From contig CBDHHG010000009.1 in NCBI GenBank assembly GCA_965263225.1, positions 62,001 to 126,000 on the forward strand: a stretch of 64,000 nt of DNA, given 5' to 3'. Below the pieces are notes generated by a model that did not search any database, was not told where the DNA came from, and saw only the letters and a list, made by a program, of their open reading frames with translations. This stretch comes from DT-111 sp965263225 (GTDB taxonomy: Bacteria; Bacteroidota; Bacteroidia; Chitinophagales; Saprospiraceae). Position numbers and translations under genes: made by a program. Shown here in pieces: positions 31,579 to 40,154 of the stretch. The number at the start of each line of letters is the position of its first letter. The first letter of the stretch is position 1.

Positions 31579-34222
31579 ATGAGTTCTATCAAGCAGTTGT
31601 TGGCGCTATGCGCCCTAGTACTTATTTATCAACTCCCAGGCTTTGCGCAAATCGATATCATTGTTCCGGAGCCTAGTGGCAGCCCTCGAGCAACAGAACC
31701 TATAACCCTAGGTGTTCCCTTTTTCCCAAGGTTTCCTTGCAAGTACAGATCAATTGGGTATACAAAGTCCTAATGGAGAACATACTGATGCGCAGTTTCA
31801 GGTGATGTCCAGATGGCGAGACGGAAGTATCCGCTGGGTCAAGTGCGATTTTCAAGCTACCGTGGCAGCACAGGCAGAATCAAATTATCGGCTAATTACC
31901 AATAGCAACTACGAAGCGGAGACGGAACTTACGGTTGAAGAAGATGGAACTGAAATAATCGTGAATACTGGCCCTTTGCGTTTTTCCATTAGCAAAGAAC
32001 GGTACAATCTTATAGATCAAGCCTTTCTCGACTTAAATGAAAACGGCAGTTTTGAACCAGATGAGGAAATCATTTCAAAAACGAATTCAGAAGGTTGGGT
32101 AGCCACGCAGAGTAACGAAGATTACCATTCCACGCAAACGGCACCAAGTCGAATCCTCGTGGAGGAGCAAGGACCGATGAAAGTTGTAATTAAGGTGGAA
32201 GGTAGACATTATGATACACAAGGGAATTTCTTCCTAAAGTATGAAACACGGATCTATGCCTTCGCCGGTAAGCCGTATGTTAAGGTCAGGCACAGCTATG
32301 CGAATGGCACCTCCGTCGGCAGTTTGGGAGATTCCGGTTCCGCCGCCTTTGGCGTGTCGGTCCAAGCATATAAATTGGGTTTAGATCTCAATTTGTCCGG
32401 CGAACTATCCTACCGAATCGGCACCAATGGACAAGGCACAGCAGGAGTTTTAAATACCGGATCTATTTCCCTCCTTCAAAAGGACCGCCCCACCGTGGCT
32501 ACCCCCTTTCAATTCGAACTCAGTGATCAGACTAATGTGTTAAGCATAGGCGCCAAAGCAGATGGTTGGGCTACGCTTGCAGATGACCAATGGGGCATGA
32601 CCTTCTCCTCTCGATTTTTCTGGGAAAAATATCCCAAAGGCTTGCAGTTGTTTGCAGATGGGCGAATAGAAGTACAACCGCTGCCGACCGAGGAATTCCT
32701 TTGGGCCGCAATGGGCTCTGGTGATGAATTTCTGTTCTACTTCCATCCCGCTAATGCCGCAGCAGATGTACAGAGCCGTATTTATGCCCTTAGCAAATCT
32801 CCATTAATTGCCCATGTGGATCCAGAGCATTTAGTGGAAACTAAAGCTTTTTACGCCTTAGGCAACTGTAATTCGAGCAGATGGAGTAATCTCAATAGTT
32901 TCATCAATGCTACCACTAATAACCACTTGAGTAACCGGGATGCCTTAGACCTCTATGGTAATCTGCACTTCGGAGATGTTCCACGCAATCAATGGGAATT
33001 GGGAGATGATCGCGACCTATCCACTTGGGGCAACAACTATTACGATGCCATGCTAACCAGTGCCCGCCTATTCGCACAGACAGGCGATCGTCGCTTCTTC
33101 AATGTAATGCTGCCCATGGCCTGGAACAACATGGAAACCCAATGCTTCCAAACCTATGACGAGAACGACTGGATGAATGGATATAACCCATCCTATTCCT
33201 TGAACCACCGTGCAACTGGCCATTACAACCAACATTATGGTGAAGGTATCTGGTACTATTACTATCTAACCGGAGATGAACGAGCCAGAGAAATTGGTCT
33301 GAGAGCTGCCCGCAGTATTCGTGACTACCACCTCTGGGGCCTAAATAATCCCAATGCAAGGCTAGCTTATCAAAATGCCTCTGCCTGCCTAGAAGCTTGG
33401 AAGGCCACGGGTGAACAATCGTTCTTGGAAACGTTCAGAACTTATGTAATCGACCGCATCCTAGTCACCCAAAACAGCTACGGCATGATCGGTGCCTATA
33501 GCGCCGAAGGAGGCCTCGATTTTCCCGGCGAGCAAACCTTTATGATGGCTTTGTTTAGTGATTCCGTGTGGAAATATCTAAAGGAATTCCCCGAAGATGA
33601 GGCAACCAAGGATCAATTGTTACGATTAGCTGATTTTGTAGATCAGTATGCTCGCGTAAGCCCTAACGAAGAGACCTACTATAACTTCTGGTATTCCCCT
33701 TCTGAACCTGGCTTGCCACAGTTTTGGTTAGGCGGTACTTCTGACGACTACGTTTACTGGACTGGAAAAAGCTTGATCTCTGGCTTGTACGCCTACGCCT
33801 ATGACGTCAGCGGAGAGCTTAAGTACAAAACAATGGCGGAAAACACCATGGTTTTCCTTTACAATCAAGGTTTTGGTAATCAGGAGGGCAACTTCTCCTG
33901 GGGTAAAGCTTCAAGTGAAGCGATGAAAAATGTAATACACAGTGCCGCCATTCTGTGCCCTGGACAAACGACTCCGACTGAGGATATAAACACCACATCT
34001 AAAACCCTAAAAGTGTTTCCCAATCCAAGCCGGGAAACCTTACACCTGTCCCCCTTGACCGGCCTAGCCGATCAACATTATCGGATTGTGAACATGAGCG
34101 GACAGCTCATGCAAAAGGGCCCTGTTCCTAGTTCACAATCCATAGAAATCTCTCGGCTTCCCACCGGCATTTATGCTATACAGGTAGGCCAAATGACAAC
34201 TAAATTTTCTAAAACCCAATGA
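31579..34222 (+). pseudogene. T9SS-exported rhamnogalacturonan-lyase-like (PcRGLX/YetA) protein, split by a one-base frameshift
   Basis: The first frame (31579-31773) gives a signal peptide (LIYQLPGFAQ) and IVPEPSGSPRATEPITLGVP. The sense then continues in another frame as FSQGFLASTDQLGIQSPNGE up to 34222. Removing one T from the run of five at 31720-31724 restores a single 880-residue protein. Its N-terminal part looks like the RIFT-barrel domain of PcRGLX/YetA-like lyases, the middle like a beta-sandwich, and residues after about 400 like an alpha/alpha toroid. The C-terminal 75 residues (VFPNPSRETLHLS and LPTGIYAIQV) are a type A T9SS sorting signal. It may be a sequencing error, a real mutation or slippage. 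Pectin-like substrate is inference. Confidence 0.75.
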
Positions 34223-34260
34223 TGACCCATTCCTTGTCATCGTCACTAAAATCAACCAAC

Positions 34261-34443
34261 ATGAAAAAGTTCAGAAAATTCATGGCCGCAATGACGGTCG
34301 CCGCCACCCTTTGTTTACCAGGCTGCCCCGAGGAGTACTGTAATGGAGGCGGTGGCGAAGAAATAGAAGGCTGTGAAGACTGCAGTGGCCAAATTATGAA
34401 CGTGCAAAACCAGGATCAGTTATTAGCTATTTTGGAACAGTAA
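34261..34443 (+). CDS. Small Cys-containing lipoprotein
   Basis: The 60-residue protein from the ATG at 34261 (MKKFRKFMAAMTVAATLCLP) has a lipoprotein signal with the lipidated Cys at about residue 22 (PGCPEEYC). The short mature part has a Gly-rich stretch and C-x-x-C (GCEDCSG). A longer frame from 34219 overlaps the preceding gene and is less likely. It shares the lipobox-CPE-Cys layout with the next gene, suggesting a recent pair. Function unknown; it follows the T9SS protein by 38 bases. Confidence 0.6.
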   Translation: MKKFRKFMAAMTVAATLCLPGCPEEYCNGGGGEEIEGCEDCSGQIMNVQNQDQLLAILEQ

Positions 34444-34588
34444 TTAGTTAGATAGCTGTAACTGGGTTAGCCTAGAAACAGGAGTGTTGCAAAATGCAAT
34501 CAGACCAAACCTTTTGTTTATTAACCCCAAAGTGCTTGCGTTTTGTGACACTCATGCAATCACCAGAAATCAGTGAAAAAACTCAATC

Positions 34589-34792
34589 ATGAAAAAAAAC
34601 TCCTACCTTATACTGGCGGCTTTTGCCATGCTTATGATCACAACGGCTTCTAGCTGCCCCGAACAAAAAGAATGTAAGACCTGTACCTATCAAACCACAG
34701 ATGGACAAACCTTCGAAAGACAGGTCTGTGGGGAAATGGAAGAAGCTGACTTCCTAGATGGATATCAAGACTTCAACCCGAACTGTCCATAA
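34589..34792 (+). CDS. Small Cys-rich lipoprotein
   Basis: The 67-residue protein has a lipoprotein signal (ITTASSC, Cys at about residue 23), followed by PEQKECKTCTYQTTDGQTFE with a C-x-x-C and two more Cys near the C-terminus. Lipobox position, the CPE triplet and the Cys spacing resemble the gene at 34261. The four Cys after the lipid anchor could form disulfides or hold a metal. It converges on the serine ammonia-lyase gene; the 84 bases between them contain CTTCAG/CTGAAG arms that might terminate it. Function unknown. Confidence 0.7.
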   Translation: MKKNSYLILAAFAMLMITTASSCPEQKECKTCTYQTTDGQTFERQVCGEMEEADFLDGYQDFNPNCP

Positions 34793-34876
34793 CAAATGAA
34801 ATTAATTCGCTTGCAATAGGTTGGCTTCAGGGAAGAGCAAGCAAATTGCGTCTCTGAAGTCTTCTGCTTTTCGCCA

Positions 34877-36481
34877 TCAACAGATCTTAAAGCGCCTAGC
34901 AGCAGTAGTTAGTGACTCCTCACCTCCTTCCCCCATTTGGAGTCTCTTCTCGATCTCCTTAGAAGTCTTCGTAATTGATAAACCACCTAAAGCCGTACAA
35001 CGCAATTCGTGTGCTATGCTGTTTCCTACCTCATTCATAGTGGCAATCACCTCATCCAAAGGAATTAAAGCATCATATTGTGCCAGGGCCATATTGGCGC
35101 AGGATAGCGCATTGGAAGCCGCCATCACATTTCGACCTAGACAAGGTGCTTCCACTCGGTTAGCAATAGGATCGCAAATCATGCCCAAAGAGTTTTGGAG
35201 GGCTTGTGACGCCGCCGATAGCGCCTGGGATAAATCGCCTCCGGCCATCTGCGCGATAGCTGCCGCTGCCATGCCCGAGCCCGAGCCACACTCAGCCATA
35301 CAACCTCCAACCTCCGCCGCAAAAGTAGCGCCCTCCGCAATAAACACCCCTATCAGACCGGCACTTAGCATGGCTTTAACCACTTCCTCCTCCTCTAAGC
35401 CCAAACGGTCCGCCACTCCCCATACGGCTCCTGGCAATGCCCCACAGGAGCCCGCCGTTGGAGCGGCCACAATTACCCCCATCGAACTCTTTACCTCCAT
35501 CATGGAACTAACAAATAAGATGACTTGATTGAGCGCATCTCCAGGCACCAAATTTCCATTCAACATCTCCTGCTGAAATTGGGGTGACTGACTCCCTAAG
35601 ATTCGATCTTCATAGGAAGTACCTTCAATACCCGAATCGATCGACGAACGCATGATACGAATGATATTACGCATCTTTTCGAATACTTCCTCGGCGGTGA
35701 GGTTGCCGCGAGCCATTTCGTAGGCCTGGGCAAGTTTCCATAGTGGCCAATCTTTGTCTTCATTAAAGACCAACATCTCAGCACAAGTGCGAAATGGGAC
35801 TGAAAGTCCTTGGCGAGAACGCACCGGTAAAACTGGATGAATTTCCTTCAGCTGATTGACCGTCGACAATTGTAACAGCTGAGTTTTCAAGTCAGCGGAG
35901 AGAAAGGCCTGGCTTTTGATCTGAATAATGGGAATACGTCCTCGATGTACTTTGACCTCATCTAAAGAGTTGGCGCCCCCCCTTAGTGCTGACAATATTT
36001 GTTCAGGATGATCGGTATAGATCAGACTTTCATTGTAATCCCCCATCATGTGCAGTGGATTGCCATCAATCTCCACCACCTCAATCATGCCCCCACCCAA
36101 AGAGATGGCCGTCATCTCCCGCATTTCCACTTCATTAAAAAGCGTAAGTTTATAGGTATTCGGATGATCTGCCTGAATGCCTTCAATTCGGATTTGAATA
36201 TCAAGCCCTGCCTCTTCCACACCTTTTTGGTAATGTGGCAATCGATCATCATCGGCATCCCAGCCTAGTAATCCTCCAAACAAGCCCATGTCAGAGCCTT
36301 GACTCTTATGTGTGGTCGCCAACGAACCTCTAGGATCGTATTGAACGATCACTTGATGCAAAACACCGCCCATCAGGTCGCGAGCAATCCGGCCGATGCG
36401 CAAGGCTGCCGCACAATGAGAACTGGATGGCCCACGCATTACTGGACCGATGACGTCATTGAAAATACTAGGAAAGTTCAT
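34877..36481 (-). CDS. sdaA: L-serine ammonia-lyase (iron-sulfur type, single chain)
   Basis: A 534-residue enzyme that turns L-serine into pyruvate and ammonia with a [4Fe-4S] cluster. The N-terminal domain starts IGPVMRGPSSSHCAAALRIG; the catalytic domain has GVIVAAPTAGSCGALPGAVW. Cluster ligands are visible as the first Cys of GGCMAECGSGSG, then ICDPI and APC, 42 and 11 residues apart. That is the spacing I recall for the Legionella enzyme. The chain ends in Cys534 (RRFKIC), fitting the C-terminal Cys that occupies the cluster in type 2 enzymes. It stands alone, converging with the lipoprotein gene on one side and 40 bases after the start side of the modBC unit. Confidence 0.92.
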   Translation of the reverse strand: MNFPSIFNDVIGPVMRGPSSSHCAAALRIGRIARDLMGGVLHQVIVQYDPRGSLATTHKSQGSDMGLFGGLLGWDADDDRLPHYQKGVEEAGLDIQIRIEGIQADHPNTYKLTLFNEVEMREMTAISLGGGMIEVVEIDGNPLHMMGDYNESLIYTDHPEQILSALRGGANSLDEVKVHRGRIPIIQIKSQAFLSADLKTQLLQLSTVNQLKEIHPVLPVRSRQGLSVPFRTCAEMLVFNEDKDWPLWKLAQAYEMARGNLTAEEVFEKMRNIIRIMRSSIDSGIEGTSYEDRILGSQSPQFQQEMLNGNLVPGDALNQVILFVSSMMEVKSSMGVIVAAPTAGSCGALPGAVWGVADRLGLEEEEVVKAMLSAGLIGVFIAEGATFAAEVGGCMAECGSGSGMAAAAIAQMAGGDLSQALSAASQALQNSLGMICDPIANRVEAPCLGRNVMAASNALSCANMALAQYDALIPLDEVIATMNEVGNSIAHELRCTALGGLSITKTSKEIEKRLQMGEGGEESLTTAARRFKIC

Positions 36482-36521
36482 GGCATAGTCTTTTTAATCT
36501 CCTAGCGGAAGATACGAAGCT

Positions 36522-37394
36522 CTACTTAGATTTTTTCACTCTTAGCGAGGAGAAGTCCAATTCTATCTGCACATCTTGCCCAACGGACCAATCCCGTGCT
36601 TTTTCTTTTTCCACTCGATGCAACACCGTTTGATCCTGGATCGACATTTTCACCGTCACTCGTCCACCCTCTTCAAATAGAGATAGGATTGTCCCAGTAC
36701 AGGAAAGACTTTGCATAGCCATATCAGCAAATAGCTCTTTAGGAGCGCAGGTGTTCACCAAGCGTCCCTGTTCAATCACGTATACGGTATCAGATAATCG
36801 TAAGATTTCATTCGGTTCATGGCTTACCAGAATCGTAGTCAAGCCATACTTCTGGTGAATTTCTAGCAAATACTCCTGTAGTTTAAGTCGCATTTCCTGA
36901 TCCAAGGCGGACAGGGGTTCATCTAGCAAAAGTAGCGGTGGTTTTTGCACCAGCGCCCTGGCTAGCGCTACCCGCTGTTGTTGCCCCCCAGAAAGTCGAT
37001 TCGGCCTACGATTCTGCAATTCCCGTAGCTCCATCAATTCAATTAGTTCAGCGATGATAGCATCTGGTTGTCCTTTGGGTAAGGCAAAAAGCAAATTTTC
37101 TCGCACGCTCATGTTTGGGAATAGGGCATAATCCTGGAAAAGAAGACCCAATTGGCGCTTCTGGGGCGAGAGGAAGATATTCTTGTTGTGATCATACCAT
37201 TGCTGTCCCTTTACCTGAATATGACCAGCCTCAGGACGTAAAAGACCAGCAAGCATTCGCAAAATGGACGTTTTACCTGCTCCAGACTTCCCGTACAAAG
37301 TCACGAACTGTCCCTTCTCTAACTGAATCTCAATGTCAAGCTTTTGCCCTCCTTCCGCAAAATTCAATCTTTTTTCGAGTCTAAATTCGATCAT
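36522..37394 (-). CDS. modC: Molybdate ABC transporter ATP-binding protein
   Basis: The 290-residue ABC ATPase has Walker A (LYGKSGAGKTSILRMLAG), signature RLSGGQQQRVALARAL, Walker B LLLLDEPLSALD and the switch His in ILVSHEPNE. The C-terminal 65 residues (VTVKMSIQDQTVLHRVEKEK and following) are a shortened TOBE/MOP-like region. A four-base overlap with the ModB permease gene upstream shows tight coupling. It powers molybdate or tungstate uptake; the molybdopterin enzyme at 40120 is a plausible user. Confidence 0.88.
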   Translation of the reverse strand: MIEFRLEKRLNFAEGGQKLDIEIQLEKGQFVTLYGKSGAGKTSILRMLAGLLRPEAGHIQVKGQQWYDHNKNIFLSPQKRQLGLLFQDYALFPNMSVRENLLFALPKGQPDAIIAELIELMELRELQNRRPNRLSGGQQQRVALARALVQKPPLLLLDEPLSALDQEMRLKLQEYLLEIHQKYGLTTILVSHEPNEILRLSDTVYVIEQGRLVNTCAPKELFADMAMQSLSCTGTILSLFEEGGRVTVKMSIQDQTVLHRVEKEKARDWSVGQDVQIELDFSSLRVKKSK

Positions 37395-38065
37395 TTCCAG
37401 TAGCTTTTAACGTGTCCACCGTTGACTAGATACACCAACAAGAGAATAAAGAAGGTGATGACGAATAAGATCAGCGAGTAGGTATTTGCTGCCGCATAAT
37501 TCAAGGATTCCACTTCATCATAGATCGTAATCGATGCTACTTTGGTTTGCCCTGGAATATTCCCTCCAATCATCAATACCACCCCGAATTCGCCAATAGT
37601 ATGGGCAAAGGATAATACAATGCCCGTCAGCAAAGAGGGGCGAATATTGGGGAGCAATACTTTGGTCAAGGTCGTCCAACGGGATTTTCCCAAGATGTAG
37701 GCAGCTTCCTTCAAAGAAGGTGAAAGGTTGGCAAAACCGGATTGAATAGGATGAACCATAAAAGGAAGACTATATAGTGAAGAACCAAGCACTAGCCCTT
37801 CAAAGGAAAACACCAAACGCAAGCCCAGGCTGGCATCTAACCACTGCCCAAAAGCATTGTTCGGGCTAAAGGCGAGGAGGAGATAAAAACCCAGCACCGT
37901 TGGAGGGAGGACCAGGGGCATGCTGATCAGGGTCTCTATGATGGGTTTTACTCGATTTTTGGCGTAGGCCAACCAGTAAGCTAAGGGAATAGCTATGACA
38001 AAAAGTAAGATCGTGGTCACAAAGGCCAGTCGAAAGGTCAGACTTAAAGGTTGCCAGTCCATCAT
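37391..38065 (-). CDS. modB: Molybdate ABC transporter permease
   Basis: A 224-residue inner-membrane permease with about five or six helices and the cytoplasmic EAA loop EAAYILGKSRWTTLTKVLLP, which contacts ModC. SMPLVLPPTVLGFYLLLAFSP and FGVVLMIGGNIPGQTKVASI are typical of ModB. No periplasmic binding protein (ModA) gene is next to it; the 283 bases upstream contain none. The next gene on the other side diverges. Confidence 0.9.
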   Translation of the reverse strand: MMDWQPLSLTFRLAFVTTILLFVIAIPLAYWLAYAKNRVKPIIETLISMPLVLPPTVLGFYLLLAFSPNNAFGQWLDASLGLRLVFSFEGLVLGSSLYSLPFMVHPIQSGFANLSPSLKEAAYILGKSRWTTLTKVLLPNIRPSLLTGIVLSFAHTIGEFGVVLMIGGNIPGQTKVASITIYDEVESLNYAAANTYSLILFVITFFILLLVYLVNGGHVKSYWK

Positions 38066-38348
38066 ATCAGTCTATCACAAGCTCCGTGCCAGTGAAGGAT
38101 TCAAGAATTTTGATGATTTTGATGAAATCGAGAGAGATACAGTTTTTGGGATGCTTGTAAATGGGTAGCGAAGATAAAAAGTTTCCGGCATACTCAGCAG
38201 GTAAGTAAAATGTACAATTTGAAGCACTACAAACGCTTTCTGCGGGTCAGCTTCTGGAATACTCCCAACAAATTTTATCTTTAATCAACGTACTAAGATT
38301 ACGAACCACCTGGACTGTAGATTTTCAATACCTTCAACAAAATAGACT
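38066..38348. other. Divergent gap with a tandem 9-base repeat
   Basis: The 283 bases between modB (minus) and the amidohydrolase (plus) contain no gene and no ModA remnant that I can see. TTTTGATGA occurs twice in direct tandem at 38108-38125, shortly upstream of modB. TATCTTTA near 38276 is one base off the Bacteroidota -7 box and could serve the amidohydrolase gene. Confidence 0.35.
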
Positions 38349-40154
38349 ATGCCTGCCACGTTGATCCGAAACGGTCGGCTATTTGATGGCACCCAAAACC
38401 CATCTAAAATAGCCAACCTATTGATAGAAGACGGTTTCATCCAAGCCATCAGTACAGAAGATATTCCTGTTGATCCCGATACCCGCATCATTGATGCCAC
38501 CGATAAATGGATCACCCCTGGCTTTATCGATAATCACACGCATTATGATGGTGAGGTATTGGTGGCACCGGGTTTGGAAGAATCGGTGCGCCACGGAGTG
38601 ACTACCGTTATGCTAGGCGGCTGTTCGCTTTCCTTTGTTTGTGCAGAGGTAGAAGATTGCTGCGATATGTTCACCCGTGTGGAAGCCTTTCCTAGGGAGA
38701 TTCTTTTTCCCATTCTGAAAGATCAAAAGAAATGGTCTACGCCAGGGGAATGGATAGATCATATCAATACCTTACCTGTTGGTCCTAACTTGGCTTCATT
38801 TATTGGTCACTCCGATATACGAGCCGCTGTGATGGGCATCGATCGGTCTTTGGACAAGTCTGAACGACCAAGCTCGGAAGAAATAAAGCGTATGGGAGAA
38901 ATCCTAGAAACGGCTCTGGATGCTGGTTTTGTAGGTATTTCGATGCAGCACAATCCCTGGGATAAAATGGATGGTAGACATTGGTCAAAACTGCTTCCCG
39001 CCGCTTACGCTAAAGGTGCCGAAAGACGGGCCCTCACAAGGATTGTGCGTGAACGAGGGGCACATCTGCAAGGCGTACCTAATCTCGTTAATCGTGTTGG
39101 AGCTTTTTGGTACATGACGCAAAGTGCCGCCTTCTTTTGGCGAAAGCCACTCAAAACTTCCTTGGTAGCTCTAATGGACCTGAAAGGAGACCCCTTTATT
39201 CGTCCGATCGTTAGTGCCATTTCCGCCTTTTACAATCGCTTCCTAAAAGCAGATTTTCGCATGCAGGCCTTCCCAGTACCTTTTCGAGTCTATGCAGAAG
39301 GTATGGAATTGGTGATCTTTGAAGAATTTCCGGCTGGAGAACTGGCCCGCCACCTTTCCCGAGACCTAAAGAAGCGGAATACCACCTTAATGGATCCAGA
39401 GTACCGCAAGACCTTTAAGAAGAATTACCGCAGTAAATTGACGCCGAAGGTTTGGCAAAAGGACTTCGGCGATGCCTACGTGATTGAGGCGCCAGATAAA
39501 TCCTTGATCGGTAAATCCTTCTTAGAGATTGCCGATGAAAGAGAACAACATCCAGTTGATGCCTTTTTGGATCTAGTCGTGGAAATGGATAAAGAGATTC
39601 TTTGGGAAACGACCATCGGGAATCACGACCCGTCCCGCTACAAACCCCATTACAATGATCCCAATGTTGTACTCGGTTTCGCGGATTCGGGTGCTCATAT
39701 CAACAATATGGCATTCTATAACCTTCCTATTCGAGTGCTACGATATGTACAAGCTTCACACGAGAAGGGAGAACCGCTTATGTCTTATGAAAAGGCCATT
39801 TGGAGACTGACTAAGGAGAATGCAGACTTCTTTAATATCGATGCCGGGCATTTGGCCATAGGAAAACGAGCAGATATCGTCATTCTTGATCCCGAGGAGT
39901 TAAGTGATAGCGTTCATGAATATCATACTGCTCCCTTCCTGGAAAACTGTGATCGATTGGTAAATCGAAATGATGAAGTGGTCAAGCTTGTCATGATTGG
40001 TGGAAAAATAGCCTGGGAAGATCGTCAATTCTCGGCTGCTTTTGGTCAAGAACGTTTTGGCCAATTCCTACAAGCCAATCACACCTATTCTAATCCTACC
40101 AAAAAGAAAGTCAGTGCCCATGAAAGTGCATTATCGGACATGCCATCTGTGTGA
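38349..40154 (+). CDS. D-aminoacylase-like amidohydrolase
   Basis: A 601-residue metal-dependent hydrolase of the N-acyl-D-amino-acid deacylase type. ATLIRNGRLFDGTQNP opens the small beta-domain and GFIDNHTHYDGEVLV carries the metal-binding H-x-H. SFIGHSDIRAAVMG, GFADSGAHINNMAFYNL with the catalytic Asp region and AIGKRADIVILDPEEL close the fold. The middle insertion (about 240-400) is longer than in classical D-aminoacylases. Its 3' end overlaps the molybdopterin oxidoreductase start by 35 bases, so the two are cotranscribed. Substrate unknown; related proteins are annotated as D-aminoacylase without proof. Confidence 0.85.
   Translation: MPATLIRNGRLFDGTQNPSKIANLLIEDGFIQAISTEDIPVDPDTRIIDATDKWITPGFIDNHTHYDGEVLVAPGLEESVRHGVTTVMLGGCSLSFVCAEVEDCCDMFTRVEAFPREILFPILKDQKKWSTPGEWIDHINTLPVGPNLASFIGHSDIRAAVMGIDRSLDKSERPSSEEIKRMGEILETALDAGFVGISMQHNPWDKMDGRHWSKLLPAAYAKGAERRALTRIVRERGAHLQGVPNLVNRVGAFWYMTQSAAFFWRKPLKTSLVALMDLKGDPFIRPIVSAISAFYNRFLKADFRMQAFPVPFRVYAEGMELVIFEEFPAGELARHLSRDLKKRNTTLMDPEYRKTFKKNYRSKLTPKVWQKDFGDAYVIEAPDKSLIGKSFLEIADEREQHPVDAFLDLVVEMDKEILWETTIGNHDPSRYKPHYNDPNVVLGFADSGAHINNMAFYNLPIRVLRYVQASHEKGEPLMSYEKAIWRLTKENADFFNIDAGHLAIGKRADIVILDPEELSDSVHEYHTAPFLENCDRLVNRNDEVVKLVMIGGKIAWEDRQFSAAFGQERFGQFLQANHTYSNPTKKKVSAHESALSDMPSV

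Noticed and set aside
34821..35528. Long plus-strand open frame (235 codons) antisense to the serine ammonia-lyase
   Set aside because: It lies opposite a well-conserved enzyme, and its composition (Ser/Ala/Pro-rich, no domain) is that of a shadow frame.
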